A stretch of DNA of 64,000 nt, taken from positions 36,367-100,366 of the forward strand of contig JAKPTZ010000102.1 in NCBI GenBank assembly GCA_029555025.1. Reading direction: 5' to 3'. The notes beneath the pieces were generated by a model that saw nothing but the letters and a program-made list of their open reading frames with translations, was not told the origin of the DNA and ran no database searches. The position numbers and the translations under genes were made by a program. Positions 18,077-26,570 of the stretch are shown piece after piece (the first letter of the stretch is position 1; each line of letters starts with the position of its first letter). This stretch comes from Deltaproteobacteria bacterium. Lineage in GTDB: Bacteria; Myxococcota_A; UBA9042; DTJE01.

Positions 18077-18730
18077 TCAGCGGGAACGGAGCATCGCCGC
18101 AATCGGCTTGAACCCGCGTCGATGGATAGGGCATGGCCCAAGGCGATCCAGCGCGGCGCGGTGCGCGGCGGTTCCGTAGCCCTTGTGGGAAGAAAAGGCG
18201 TAGCCTGGATAGACAAGATCCATTTCTTCCATCAGCCGATCCCTGGAAACCTTCGCCAGTATCGATGCGGCCGCGATGGCATAGGAGAGGTGATCCCCGC
18301 GAACCCAGGCCCTCTGGGGCATTGCGAGTCCCGGAATGATGTTCGTGCCGTCGACAACCACGATGGAGGGCATCACCCTGGCGCAGACCTGCTCGACCGC
18401 GGCCTTCATCGCCTTCAGCGTCGCGCCGAGGATGTTCAACGACTCGATGTCCTGGCACGAAGACTGGGCGACGGCCCAGGCCACAGCCTGTTCCTTTATC
18501 GGCGAATACAGCGCGTCGCGATCGGCGTGCGAAAGTGTCTTGGAATCGTCAAGATCGGGAAGATCAAATCGTTCGGGCAGGATTACGGCAGCCGCGAAAA
18601 CCGGGCCGGCCCAGCAGCCCCGGCCGGCCTCATCGACGCCGGCAATTGACGGGAAACCGCCTTTTCGGGCCCAGTCTTCAATGAATCCCGGCCCGGACGG
18701 CAAATCATTCAGAAGCTGAGTCTGTATCAT
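18077..18730 (-). CDS. rnhB: Ribonuclease HII
   Basis: A 217-residue protein that removes ribonucleotides from RNA-DNA hybrids in the cytoplasm. The catalytic carboxylates are visible: D and E in [15 protein letters not shown] in VVVDGTN, and D in [11 protein letters not shown], together with DDSKTLS. The ATG lies inside the end of rplS (26-bp overlap), so it is the last gene of the ribosomal-protein operon that begins at rpsP. Confidence 0.95.
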   Translation of the reverse strand: MIQTQLLNDLPSGPGFIEDWARKGGFPSIAGVDEAGRGCWAGPVFAAAVILPERFDLPDLDDSKTLSHADRDALYSPIKEQAVAWAVAQSSCQDIESLNILGATLKAMKAAVEQVCARVMPSIVVVDGTNIIPGLAMPQRAWVRGDHLSYAIAAASILAKVSRDRLMEEMDLVYPGYAFSSHKGYGTAAHRAALDRLGPCPIHRRGFKPIAAMLRSR

Positions 18731-19103
18731 CGGTCTTGCTGACCGCGCCGACCAGCCACGTCTTCCGCTCGCTGATCTTCGCCGCCTTGCCCTTCAGGGC
18801 GCGCAGGTAGTTCAGCTTGGCGCGGCGGACACGGCCGCGTGCGACGACTTCCAGCCTGGAAACCATCGGACTGTGAACCGGGAAAATCCTTTCGACGCCG
18901 ATTCCGTAAGAGATCTTGCGGACGGTGAAGGTTTCGTGGATTCCGTTGCCCTTGCGACCGATGACATAGCCTTCGAACATCTGGAGGCGTTCCTTGTCGC
19001 CTTCACGGACGCGAACGAAAACCTTCACGGTGTCGCCGGGATGAAAATCGGGAAGATCCCCCCTGCGGTGGATCTGCTCGAGCATCTGGATTGTCTGATG
19101 CAT
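18705..19103 (-). CDS. rplS: 50S ribosomal protein L19
   Basis: A protein of 132 residues with the L19 signature [13 protein letters not shown]...FEGYVIGRK and [11 protein letters not shown]. The C-terminal tail (about residues 112-132, acidic DDTDSASE) is slightly longer than usual. L19 sits at the 30S-50S interface. The order rpsP-rimM-trmD-rplS is the conserved bacterial one. Confidence 0.97.
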   Translation of the reverse strand: MHQTIQMLEQIHRRGDLPDFHPGDTVKVFVRVREGDKERLQMFEGYVIGRKGNGIHETFTVRKISYGIGVERIFPVHSPMVSRLEVVARGRVRRAKLNYLRALKGKAAKISERKTWLVGAVSKTDDTDSASE

Positions 19104-19199
19104 ATAAAGCCTCGTAATCGTGCACGATTTATCAAAAACAACCCTTCGGCCAAACCCGGGATCGCCTTGATCGCCGATGTTCAGAACCCCAAGGGCACA

Positions 19200-19781
19200 C
19201 TAGTATATGCTGACACCCATCAAGCGGTCAAGAGTGATTGCTGCGGCAGCCCTTACAGACAGGTGTCGGTATTCCGTCGGCCCGGAGATGGGCTCCAGCC
19301 TGATGTCCGACTTCTCGATGATGCTGTCGGCGAGTCCCCACCCGGTGCCGAAAACGATCAGCAGCCCGGGGATCTTCCCGGATTCGATCGTTTTGCGAAG
19401 ATCGGCGAAGGACGTGGCATCGCGCATCGGGTTGGCGCTGGTCACCGCGACCTGGGGCCTGATCCCGAACGTCAACTGGAAGTCTTCAATGGCCGACTGG
19501 AGGTCATGAACCGTCCGGACAAGCTCAAGCGCCGGCCCACGAGGGTGCCCGGCCTTTCCGCCCGCCCCTTCCGACCAGTGGCCGGCGACTCGGTCAACCA
19601 TTTCGCGTTGGGCCAGGATTGGTGTCACCAGATAGTACCGGTTCAGTCCATAGGTACGGCACGCTCGCGCGATGTCGTGGATATCGACCGATGTCACCGA
19701 GGTGGCGACAACCTCCCCGATCCTGTCATATACCGGGTGGTGCACCAGTGCAGCGGCAATCTGACAGACAGGTTTATTCAT
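19200..19781 (-). CDS. SAM-dependent RNA methyltransferase, PF09936 (SPOUT-like)
   Basis: A 193-residue protein. YYLVTPILAQREMVDRVAGHW, VTSANPMRDATSF, VFGTGWGL and the C-terminal GPTEYRHLSVRAAAAITLDRL, read as short blocks, are the family's conserved parts; the GTGWGLA loop and knot-like C terminus are SPOUT features. The family is found next to trmD in several phyla (TM1570-like) and is presumed to methylate tRNA or rRNA; the target is not known. The ATG at 19781 overlaps the trmD stop (ATGAATAA), which decides the start over a longer reading. Confidence 0.85.
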   Translation of the reverse strand: MNKPVCQIAAALVHHPVYDRIGEVVATSVTSVDIHDIARACRTYGLNRYYLVTPILAQREMVDRVAGHWSEGAGGKAGHPRGPALELVRTVHDLQSAIEDFQLTFGIRPQVAVTSANPMRDATSFADLRKTIESGKIPGLLIVFGTGWGLADSIIEKSDIRLEPISGPTEYRHLSVRAAAAITLDRLMGVSIY

Positions 19782-20601
19782 CGACAGGTCTTCCCCAGCC
19801 GGTCGGGATCCCCGGATCATTGGTTGAAGGCTTCAGCCCGTTTTCATGCGCGGATTCCCGGGGGGCTTCCGGCGCTGTTTCCGGTTCCAGGCGATCGACC
19901 AGATCGGGCCGGTTCGCCCTGGTCTTCGCAAGCGCGCATTCGCGTCGGAATCTTGCGATTTTCGCGTGATTGCCGGAAAAGAGCACGTCCGGAACCAGAT
20001 GTCCCTCGAAATCCCGGGGCCGCGTGTATTGAGGGCATTCGAGCATCGAGTCGTTGTGCGACTCGTCCTGCAGGCTTTCAACGTTTCCAAGCACGCCGGG
20101 GATCAGCCTGGCCGTCGCGTCCATGACGGTCAATGCCGGAAGCTCGCCGCCGCTGAGCACGTAATCTCCGACGCAGACTTCCATGTCGCAGAAGTGCTCT
20201 GCGATTCGCTCATCGACGCCTTCGTAATGACCGCACACAAGGATCAGGCCGCCGGAATGGCTTGCGAACCGTGTCGCCATCGCCTGGTCAAAAAGTCTTC
20301 CAGAAGCGGACATCAGCACGACCAGTGCATCGGGCATCAGTTCCTTTGCGGCGCGGATTGCCCCGGCAACAGGTTCCGGTTTCATGACCATGCCCGGTCC
20401 GCCGCCGAACGGGATGTCGTCGGCGGTGCGGTGCCTGTCGGTAGTGAAATCGCGGATGTCGATTGCATCGATGTCAATCAGGCCGGCCGTGGCAGCGCGG
20501 CCGATAATTGAATGGGCAGCCGCTTCACGAACCATCTGTGGAAACAGTGAAAGGATCCTGAATCTGAACGGAACCGGCGATGAAGGCAGAAAATCTGTCA
20601 T
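19774..20601 (-). CDS. trmD: tRNA (guanine-37-N1)-methyltransferase
   Basis: A 275-residue SPOUT-class enzyme. It has FRILSLFPQMV at the start, the PFGGGPGMVMKPEPV segment, VLMSASGRLFDQ, CGHYEGVDERI and the GDYVLSGGELPALTVMDA knot. SPQYTRP-like PQYTRP and LFSGNHAKIARFRR complete the family pattern. About 30 residues after the usual end form a Pro/Glu-rich tail. TrmD adds m1G37 to tRNAs to prevent frameshifting. Its ATG overlaps the rimM stop as ATGA. Confidence 0.97.
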   Translation of the reverse strand: MTDFLPSSPVPFRFRILSLFPQMVREAAAHSIIGRAATAGLIDIDAIDIRDFTTDRHRTADDIPFGGGPGMVMKPEPVAGAIRAAKELMPDALVVLMSASGRLFDQAMATRFASHSGGLILVCGHYEGVDERIAEHFCDMEVCVGDYVLSGGELPALTVMDATARLIPGVLGNVESLQDESHNDSMLECPQYTRPRDFEGHLVPDVLFSGNHAKIARFRRECALAKTRANRPDLVDRLEPETAPEAPRESAHENGLKPSTNDPGIPTGWGRPVDE

Positions 20602-21107
20602 TCCATCTCCAGCGCGTCCGGTTCGATTATCACCGCGTCGCGATCCATCCGCCGCACGAAGCCTTCAACCACCGGAATCATCCATTCCTGGCCGGAATCG
20701 GATGTGATTTCGATAACGTCCGTCGCAAGGGAAAGAACCTGGGATACCTTTCCGACGACCTGTCCGTCCGGGAACATCACCGGCAGTCCGATTGCATCCC
20801 GATAGTAGAATTCATCGGGCGCCAGTTCGGGAAGGTCATCGCGGTCGCAGCACACGATGGCGCCGCGAAGCTTTTCGGCGGCATTCCGGTCGGTGCAGCC
20901 GGCCAGTCCGACGATAAGGAACTTTCCCTTGTCGCGTATGGATTCGACCGTCATGACCGTCGATTTTCCGTCGGGAAGGCGCAGCGTGATTTCCATCCCC
21001 TCGAACGGGAGTTCGGACGCCAGGTTGAACGGGACGTAGTTTACCTCGCCCCCAAGTCCGTGCGCCGACGCGATTTTTCCCAGCTCGATTGGGGATTTCG
21101 TGTTCAT
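20598..21107 (-). CDS. rimM: Ribosome maturation factor RimM
   Basis: A 169-residue protein with the RimM N-terminal domain (IELGKIASAHGLGGEV) and the C-terminal PRC-barrel (EFYYRDAIGLPV, GKVSQVL, WMIPVVEGFVRRMD). It helps assemble the 30S head with S19. It is followed by trmD with a 4-bp overlap and preceded by the KH-protein gene with a 67-bp gap. Confidence 0.95.
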   Translation of the reverse strand: MNTKSPIELGKIASAHGLGGEVNYVPFNLASELPFEGMEITLRLPDGKSTVMTVESIRDKGKFLIVGLAGCTDRNAAEKLRGAIVCCDRDDLPELAPDEFYYRDAIGLPVMFPDGQVVGKVSQVLSLATDVIEITSDSGQEWMIPVVEGFVRRMDRDAVIIEPDALEME

Positions 21108-21174
21108 GAAGTCTTGGTTCTGCGAAGGGCATTCCCGTCATGCGGAAATGCCGGGAAAGTACCGGCAGGGCCCG

Positions 21175-21417
21175 TCACTCGATGATTTCAAGCACGGCGC
21201 GCTTGTTCATCTTCGTGGCGGCGGCGTTCACCACCGTCCTGATGGCCTTGGCGGTGCGGCCCTGTTTACCGATAACCTTGCCCATGTCTTCCTTGGCAAC
21301 CCTCAGTTCAATGACCGAGGTCTGTTCGCCTTCGACTTCGGTAACCGAAACATCGTCGGGCAGGTCAACAAGAGCCTTCGCGATATAGGTAACGAGTTCC
21401 CGCATGGCTTCGGCCAT
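21175..21417 (-). CDS. khpA: KH-domain RNA-binding protein (KhpA/YlqC family)
   Basis: An 80-residue protein; the single KH domain has the [18 protein letters not shown] loop (GxxG variant GKQG). It lies between rpsP and rimM, the usual place of this family. The start has GGAGGTACCT directly upstream. It binds RNA and, in Firmicutes, works with KhpB in control of cell envelope functions; the role here is not known. Confidence 0.93.
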   Translation of the reverse strand: MAEAMRELVTYIAKALVDLPDDVSVTEVEGEQTSVIELRVAKEDMGKVIGKQGRTAKAIRTVVNAAATKMNKRAVLEIIE

Positions 21418-21439
21418 AGGTACCTCCCGAAAGGGCGCC

Positions 21440-21679
21440 CTAGGCGACCTTGTTAGCCTTCAGGATGCTGGCGACCGTGTCGGACAACTGGGCGCCGACA
21501 GACTTCCAGTAAAGGATCCGTTCGCTGTTGAGCCTGACTTCGGGCGGATCCTTGAGAGGATCGTATGTGCCCAGGAGTTCGATGTAGCGGCCGTCGCGCT
21601 TTCCGTGCGAGTCCGCGGCAACGATTCTGTAGAAAGGACGCTTCTTCGCCCCAAACCTTGCCAATCTGATCTTAACCAT
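21440..21679 (-). CDS. rpsP: 30S ribosomal protein S16
   Basis: A protein of 79 residues starting [20 protein letters not shown], the S16 signature; [15 protein letters not shown] follows. The start at 21679 is preceded by GGAGG; a longer reading would add 13 non-conserved residues. First gene of the rpsP-khpA-rimM-trmD-RNA methyltransferase-rplS-rnhB operon. It ends in TAG. Confidence 0.96.
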   Translation of the reverse strand: MVKIRLARFGAKKRPFYRIVAADSHGKRDGRYIELLGTYDPLKDPPEVRLNSERILYWKSVGAQLSDTVASILKANKVA

Positions 21680-21727
21680 GAAACAGACGCCTCCGCGCTT
21701 GATAAATGGACAACCCAAAGCCGCGTT

Positions 21728-21755
21728 ATTTTACCACCGGTTTGGGCTTTGGCAA
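21728..21755 (-). promoter_or_regulatory. Predicted sigma-70 promoter of the rpsP operon
   Basis: On the minus strand TTGCCA (21755-21750) and TAAAAT (21733-21728) are 16 bp apart, each 5/6 to consensus, and lie about 50 bp before the rpsP ATG. An inverted pair CCAAAGCC / GGCTTTGG brackets this region, one arm overlapping the -35 box. Confidence 0.55.
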
Positions 21756-21815
21756 GTCCCTTAGTCCTGTTCGTATTCCACGATGAAATCGGCCATGGGG
21801 AAAATAATTGACGGC

Positions 21816-21844
21816 TTGACTTAATAGGGGTTTGCGCCTAGTAT
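21816..21844 (+). promoter_or_regulatory. Predicted sigma-70 promoter of the yceD-rpmF operon
   Basis: TTGACT (21816-21821), a 17-bp spacer and TAGTAT (21839-21844) stand 45 bp before the yceD start, back to back with the rpsP-operon promoter. Confidence 0.6.
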
Positions 21845-21889
21845 CGGTGGCCCCGTAAAACGGGGGCTCTATCCGGGGGCATTGCGGGA

Positions 21890-22444
21890 ATGGCGCATAA
21901 AAGGCCGAGACCTGGTTGCATTCCGGTCGGCGAGATCACTGAAAACGGTCTTGACTGGACGATGCAGATACCGGACGACGTTGTCGCTGGGCTGCTGACC
22001 TTGCAGTTTCTGCCGTCGGGGCAGCCGCTGGCCATTGATGTCAGGCTGCTCCTGGCCGGAAAGAACGTCATCGCCCAGGGAAGGGTTTACGGGAAGCTCC
22101 GGGCCGTTTGCGGGCGCTGTCTGGCGGAAAGGGATTTCAACCTGGAACGCCGGTTCAGGCATGTGTTCATTGAAGGAAGGGATCCCGCGGGCGACAAGCC
22201 CGAAGAGGTTCTTGGCGAGACGGACGATTTGGACTGCACGTTCTTTGACGACGAGCAGGTCGATATCCTTTCGCTGGCGTGCGACGAGATTGGTCTTGCG
22301 TTGCCGCTGAACCCGTTGTGCCGGCCGGACTGCAGGGGGCTTTGCCCGATGTGCGGCGCCGACAGGAACCTGGACCCGTGCGGCTGCGTGATTGACGATG
22401 TCGATCCGCGCTGGACCGCTTTGAAGGATTTGAAGCTGGACTGA
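21890..22444 (+). CDS. yceD: DUF177 / YceD family protein
   Basis: A 184-residue protein. The family pattern is present: a variable N terminus, the central VCGRCL cysteine pair, and C-terminal LPLNPLCRPDCRGLCPMCGADRN with four further cysteines, probably zinc-binding. YceD genes nearly always precede rpmF, as here (76-bp gap with a CCGGG-TGTTG-CCCGG hairpin at 22451-22465). The protein is linked to 23S rRNA accumulation in plants and bacteria. Confidence 0.92.
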   Translation: MAHKRPRPGCIPVGEITENGLDWTMQIPDDVVAGLLTLQFLPSGQPLAIDVRLLLAGKNVIAQGRVYGKLRAVCGRCLAERDFNLERRFRHVFIEGRDPAGDKPEEVLGETDDLDCTFFDDEQVDILSLACDEIGLALPLNPLCRPDCRGLCPMCGADRNLDPCGCVIDDVDPRWTALKDLKLD

Positions 22445-22520
22445 TGCCAGCCGGGTGTTGCCCGGACAAGGCGCTTCCGGTTGGCTTGTTACTGTTTGAA
22501 TCAGTTCACGGAGGCTGATC

Positions 22521-22712
22521 ATGGCTGTTCCGAAGAAAAAGAAGTCCCGTTCGAAGCGTGATTCGCGTCGCGCGAATCATGACCGCCTGACGTTGCGTTC
22601 GCTGGTCAAGTGTTCGCGTTGCGGCGCCGTAAGGCTGCCCCACAGGGCCTGCCGCGAGTGCGGTTTTTACCGTGATCGCATCGTGGTTGCCACTGAACCG
22701 ACCGGAGCCTGA
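22521..22712 (+). CDS. rpmF: 50S ribosomal protein L32
   Basis: Sixty-three residues, starting MAVPKKKKSRSKRDSRRANH. The zinc-ribbon cysteines appear as CSRCG and CRECG, so this is the zinc-binding (C+) form. A GGAGG sits upstream. The rpiB start follows 4 bp after the stop. Confidence 0.97.
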   Translation: MAVPKKKKSRSKRDSRRANHDRLTLRSLVKCSRCGAVRLPHRACRECGFYRDRIVVATEPTGA

Positions 22713-22716
22713 CCCG

Positions 22717-23160
22717 ATGAAAATCGGCATTGGCTCAGATCATGCCGGTTGCGGATTGAAGGCGCGCATCGTTCAACACCTTGCCGCCGCCGGGCATCAG
22801 GTAACGGACGTCGGAACCGATTCTCCCGACAGATCCGTCGATTATCCCGTTTATGCCCGCAAGGTCGCCCAGTCGGTTGCTTCCGGCGATCTCGAACTGG
22901 GGATCCTGGTATGCGGAACCGGCATCGGGATGTCCATTGCCGCGAACAAGATTGACGGGATACGAGCCGCGCTGATTCATGATCACGTCACCGCCCGCAT
23001 GGCCCGGATGCACAACAACGCCAATGTCATCTGCATGGGCGCCAGGCTCCTGGCCGCCGAGTATGCGATCGATCTGGTTGACCAGTTCCTGTCCTGCCCG
23101 TTTGAGCAGCGCCACCAGCGCCGTCTTGACCTGATTACCGATATCGAACGCGGGGGCTGA
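22717..23160 (+). CDS. rpiB: Ribose-5-phosphate isomerase B
   Basis: A protein of 147 residues. MKIGIGSDHAGCGLK is the N-terminal signature, with the catalytic Cys in LVCGTGIGMSIAANK and ARLLAAE near the end. It interconverts ribose-5-phosphate and ribulose-5-phosphate in the pentose phosphate pathway. The start at 22717 avoids a 15-residue extension that would overlap rpmF. It is part of the rpmF-rpiB-nrdR-ribD run. Confidence 0.94.
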   Translation: MKIGIGSDHAGCGLKARIVQHLAAAGHQVTDVGTDSPDRSVDYPVYARKVAQSVASGDLELGILVCGTGIGMSIAANKIDGIRAALIHDHVTARMARMHNNANVICMGARLLAAEYAIDLVDQFLSCPFEQRHQRRLDLITDIERGG

Positions 23161-23164
23161 TGCC

Positions 23165-23650
23165 ATGAAGTGCCCGATCTGCGGCAATCCCGACAGCCGG
23201 GTAATCGATTCCCGCGAGGCCGGTACCGGCGACGCCATCCGTCGTCGTCGCGAATGCGAGTCCTGCCACCGCCGTTTCACGACTTATGAACGTGCCGAGG
23301 AATTCATTCCAAGGGTTATCAAGAAGGATGGCCGGCGTGAGGAATTCAGTCGTTTCAAGCTGATGGCCGGTCTATCCCGCGCGTGTCAGAAGACGCGTGT
23401 TTCGAGCGTCGAACTCGAGGCCTTCATCGACGGGCTGCTGGCCAGGATCCAGGACAGGATGGCGACCGAGGTCGAGAGTTGCTGGATTGGTGGGGAAGTC
23501 ATGGATTTCCTGCGTGAAAAGGATCCGGTCGCATACGTCAGGTTCGCAAGCGTCTATCGGCGTTTCACCGATATTGAGGCGTTTGAGGATGAGATCCGCC
23601 TGTTGCTGAGGCAGCCCGAAAGGCGCGATTCCCCGGAGGCCGAACGTTGA
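23165..23650 (+). CDS. nrdR: Transcriptional repressor NrdR
   Basis: A protein of 161 residues with the N-terminal zinc ribbon MKCPICG...CESCHRRFTTYER and the ATP-cone domain (VIKKDGRREEFSRFKL, then KDPVAYVRFASVYRRF). NrdR represses ribonucleotide reductase genes when dATP is high. In many bacteria it precedes ribD, as here, with a TTGA overlap. Confidence 0.97.
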   Translation: MKCPICGNPDSRVIDSREAGTGDAIRRRRECESCHRRFTTYERAEEFIPRVIKKDGRREEFSRFKLMAGLSRACQKTRVSSVELEAFIDGLLARIQDRMATEVESCWIGGEVMDFLREKDPVAYVRFASVYRRFTDIEAFEDEIRLLLRQPERRDSPEAER

Positions 23651-24783
23651 TTCGCGAATCGACAGGAATCGAGGATCCCCGTTTTTCCGCTTTCGATCGG
23701 GCCATGATGCGCCGAGTCCTTGCGGTTGCCGGGCGCGGGCGCGGCCTGGTCAGTCCGAATCCCATGGTCGGTGCCGTCGTCGTCCGTGACGGCCAGGTGG
23801 TGGCGACCGGTTATCATCATCGTCACGGCTCGTCGCATGCCGAGGTTGATGCCCTTTCCCGCATCGGGTTCGACGCCCAAGGCTGCACGCTTTATGTGAA
23901 TCTTGAGCCCTGCTGCCATCAGGGAATGACGCCGCCTTGCACCAGTTCGGTCATTTCGTCCGGTGTCAGCCGGGTGGTCATCGGCACCATGGATCCCAAT
24001 CCCCTGGTGTCGGGGCGTGGCATTGCAAGTCTTCGACAGGCCGGGCTTCAAGTCGATGTGGGGCTGCTTGAATCAGCCTGTCGTGAGCTTAATCGTGGTT
24101 TCTTCAAGTGGATTACAACGGGTCTGCCGTTCGTAACCCTTAAAATGGCGTGCACGCTTGACGGAAGAACCGCCGACAGGCACGGTCGGTCGCGATGGAT
24201 TACCGGGGAACCCGCCAGGCGGGACGTGCATCGTCTTCGCGCCGACAGCGACTGTGTAATGGTCGGCGGCAACACGGCCTCCCATGATGACCCGCTTCTT
24301 CTTCCGGTGATGGTTCGGGCCCGCAGGAATCCGGTTCGCGCCGTCGTAAGCGGATCCGGCGGGATCGAGCCCGGATCCAGGCTGGCCATGTCGGTCGGTG
24401 ACGGTCCGGTGTTTCTTTTCACGTCGGATCGGGCCGCGCGCGAACGGGTGGATGCGCTTGCGGGATCGGGCATCCAGGTCATTTCCGTCCCTTCGACGGA
24501 CGATGGCCTTGACCTGCCGGCTGTTCTGCGGGAACTCGGGGCGCGCCGAATCACATCGGTTCTGGTCGAAGGCGGCTCCACGCTGGCCGCGTCCCTGCTT
24601 CGAGCTTCGCTGGTCGATCGGCTGGTCGTCTATTACGCGCCGATCCTGGTGGGGGATCCGTCGGCCCCGGGCCTTTGCTCGGACATGGGAATCCACGATA
24701 TCGGCAGGTCGCTTCGTTTCAAACTGATCGATTCGGTTCGCGTCGGCTGCGACGTCCGCATGCGTTTTGATCCTGAAGGTTGA
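23647..24783 (+). CDS. ribD: Bifunctional riboflavin biosynthesis deaminase/reductase
   Basis: A 378-codon protein starting at TTG that overlaps the nrdR stop (TTGA); an ATG at 23704 or 23707 is an alternative. The deaminase domain (about 20-165) has SHAEVDAL and LEPCCHQGMTPPC, the zinc site. The reductase domain (about 165-375) has KMACTLDGRTA, GEPARRDVHRLRADSD and VLVEGGSTLAASLL. It performs the second and third steps of riboflavin synthesis from GTP. It is followed by ribE; ribBA and ribH are not in the window. Confidence 0.93.
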   Translation: MIRESTGIEDPRFSAFDRAMMRRVLAVAGRGRGLVSPNPMVGAVVVRDGQVVATGYHHRHGSSHAEVDALSRIGFDAQGCTLYVNLEPCCHQGMTPPCTSSVISSGVSRVVIGTMDPNPLVSGRGIASLRQAGLQVDVGLLESACRELNRGFFKWITTGLPFVTLKMACTLDGRTADRHGRSRWITGEPARRDVHRLRADSDCVMVGGNTASHDDPLLLPVMVRARRNPVRAVVSGSGGIEPGSRLAMSVGDGPVFLFTSDRAARERVDALAGSGIQVISVPSTDDGLDLPAVLRELGARRITSVLVEGGSTLAASLLRASLVDRLVVYYAPILVGDPSAPGLCSDMGIHDIGRSLRFKLIDSVRVGCDVRMRFDPEG

Positions 24784-24840
24784 GGGCCTTTTTCAGGTAC
24801 GGGGATATAATGTCCCGGTATGTGCCATCTGGAGGCCGCC

Positions 24841-25485
24841 TTGTTTACCGGAATCATCGAAAGTCAGGGCACCATCGCCCAGGTGCGTTCCCGCGGCCAG
24901 GGCCTTGAGCTTCACGTTCTGGCGCAGTTGCCGGGCGGGCCGCTCGTTCCCGGTGAAAGTATCGCGGTTTCAGGGCCTTGTCTTACCGTCGAAAAGGTTG
25001 TTGCGGGCGGATTCGTGGTTTTCGCGTCGGCCGAAACGACAGCCAGGACGACGATCGGGTCGCTGGCCCGTGGCGACAGGGTGAACCTTGAAAGGGCCAT
25101 GGCCGCTTCAGGGCGGTTCGGCGGCCATATGGTCACCGGTCACATCGACGGCATCGGCAGGCTTGTACAGTCGCAGGAGCGTGGCGAGGCGACCGGTCTT
25201 GAATTCCAGGTTGGCTCGGAAATCTCCAGGTTCATCGTTGCCCGGGGATCCATATCGATTGACGGGATTTCCCTTACTGTCACGGAAGCCGATGCAGGTC
25301 GGTTCAAGGTGATGGTCATTCCGCATACGCTTTCGAACACCACGCTTGATGGCATCAAGCCTGGCGCTTCTGTAAACGTCGAGGTCGATATCGTGGCCCG
25401 GTACATCTTCGCCTTCACCAGGCCTTCCGACGGCGGGATCACCGCCGCCAGGCTTGCCGAACTGGGTTGGGATGTCGGGGACTGA
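24841..25485 (+). CDS. ribE: Riboflavin synthase alpha subunit
   Basis: A 214-residue enzyme that dismutates two 6,7-dimethyl-8-ribityllumazines. The TTG at 24841 is chosen: it yields the conserved MFTGIIESQG start and has GGAGG 5 bp upstream; an ATG at 24820 would add seven foreign residues. The two lumazine-binding repeats are seen as GPCLTV...FGGHMVTGHIDGIG and ISLTVTEADAGRF...TLSNTTL. The 57-bp gap after ribD contains TATAAT at 24806-24811 without a convincing -35. Confidence 0.94.
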   Translation: MFTGIIESQGTIAQVRSRGQGLELHVLAQLPGGPLVPGESIAVSGPCLTVEKVVAGGFVVFASAETTARTTIGSLARGDRVNLERAMAASGRFGGHMVTGHIDGIGRLVQSQERGEATGLEFQVGSEISRFIVARGSISIDGISLTVTEADAGRFKVMVIPHTLSNTTLDGIKPGASVNVEVDIVARYIFAFTRPSDGGITAARLAELGWDVGD

Positions 25486-26496
25486 TCAGAATTCAGGGCA
25501 CAGGGGCGCGTCGAAGTCCCCCCTGAAGTGGCCCGTCACTTCCTTGTGATGATCAAATCCTGTGCCGTCCGGAAAGTTTGCGGACAGGGTCTGCCGGTCA
25601 AGTCCCCAGAAAGTCACATCCACCGTTCCCGTCACGCGGTTGCTTTCGCGATTGACCACGGCCGTCGCGACGTTCGCCCTGAACAGATCCGGCCCGTAAT
25701 GGAAGCTCCAGCCGGTTTTCGGGTCAACCGGGGCCGCCTTGACCAGATCCCCGGTCAAGAAGCGATCCCGGCCTGGCGTTGTTGCAAATTCAATCAGGCC
25801 CTGCTTCGGCACCAGGCGGTAGTTTTCGCAGTTAAGGATCGCGGTGTCCTGGAAAAAGACCATCAGCCGATCCTCGGCGGCGAAGGCGATTGCCGCACCG
25901 GGACGGGTCGTCCACGTACCCTGCGGCGTGGTCATTGAAATGTGAACGCTGGAACTGCCTTTCGTGGCCGCCAGTCCAGATTGCCCGCGCGCCGGACACA
26001 GTGCCGCCGAGAAGCATCCATGGATCGATGCGGTATTGCCGGCGGAACGAAGGTCGATGTCGGCATCGATGCATCCGGTGACGCGGTCGTCATGTCGCCT
26101 GACGTCGGAAAAAGGCGGATCCTTTCCAGGGTTCAGGCTGGTCGCCCAGGACGGCCTGTCCTTCTGGTGGAACTTGACGCCCATCGGCTGGCCTGGTGAA
26201 CCCGGGATGTAAAGCTCGGCGACCGCCGATTCGTCAAGGGTCGATGAGCAATCGAATCCCGGGCCGTCGAAGAGGTGAACCCTGATCCCCGTGTCCTGCG
26301 GCACGGCCAGGGCGAACCGTGCCCTGACGGAGAAGTCGGATTCGACCTGAACCGACTTCAGGCTGACTTTCACCATGGTCTTTTCGGGATCCCTGCCACG
26401 GCAGGACGTCGCCAGAGCGATTGCGCAAGTGGCAAGGATGGCCGCTTCCATGCGGTGTCGGGAATTCCGGGCCTGGATTTGCTGGAAAATCGGCAT
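25486..26496 (-). CDS. Uncharacterised lipoprotein
   Basis: A 336-residue protein that I do not recognise. The N terminus has a hydrophobic stretch ending LATSC, a plausible lipobox. An ATG at 26451 (MEAAILATCAIALATSC) would give a more normal signal length. The rest is beta-rich with few cysteines (FDCSSTL, GCIDADI, HGCFSAALCP, LNCENY, LCPEF), probably forming disulfides. GSGFD-like GTGFDHH and the repeated mention of Thr/Gly turns suggest a beta-sandwich, but no family motif is visible. It is convergent with ribE, its stop immediately following the ribE stop, and is upstream of nothing obvious in function. Confidence 0.6.
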   Translation of the reverse strand: MPIFQQIQARNSRHRMEAAILATCAIALATSCRGRDPEKTMVKVSLKSVQVESDFSVRARFALAVPQDTGIRVHLFDGPGFDCSSTLDESAVAELYIPGSPGQPMGVKFHQKDRPSWATSLNPGKDPPFSDVRRHDDRVTGCIDADIDLRSAGNTASIHGCFSAALCPARGQSGLAATKGSSSVHISMTTPQGTWTTRPGAAIAFAAEDRLMVFFQDTAILNCENYRLVPKQGLIEFATTPGRDRFLTGDLVKAAPVDPKTGWSFHYGPDLFRANVATAVVNRESNRVTGTVDVTFWGLDRQTLSANFPDGTGFDHHKEVTGHFRGDFDAPLCPEF

Positions 26497-26570
26497 TGGA
26501 CGTCCACGTGGCGGCCCGCCGCCAAGGTTATCACTTCCGGCCCTGGCCGGAAACCCGGGCCGGTCCGGGG

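Noticed and set aside
24806..24811. TATAAT as a promoter for ribE
   Set aside because: No -35-like hexamer lies 16-18 bp upstream, and ribE follows ribD closely.
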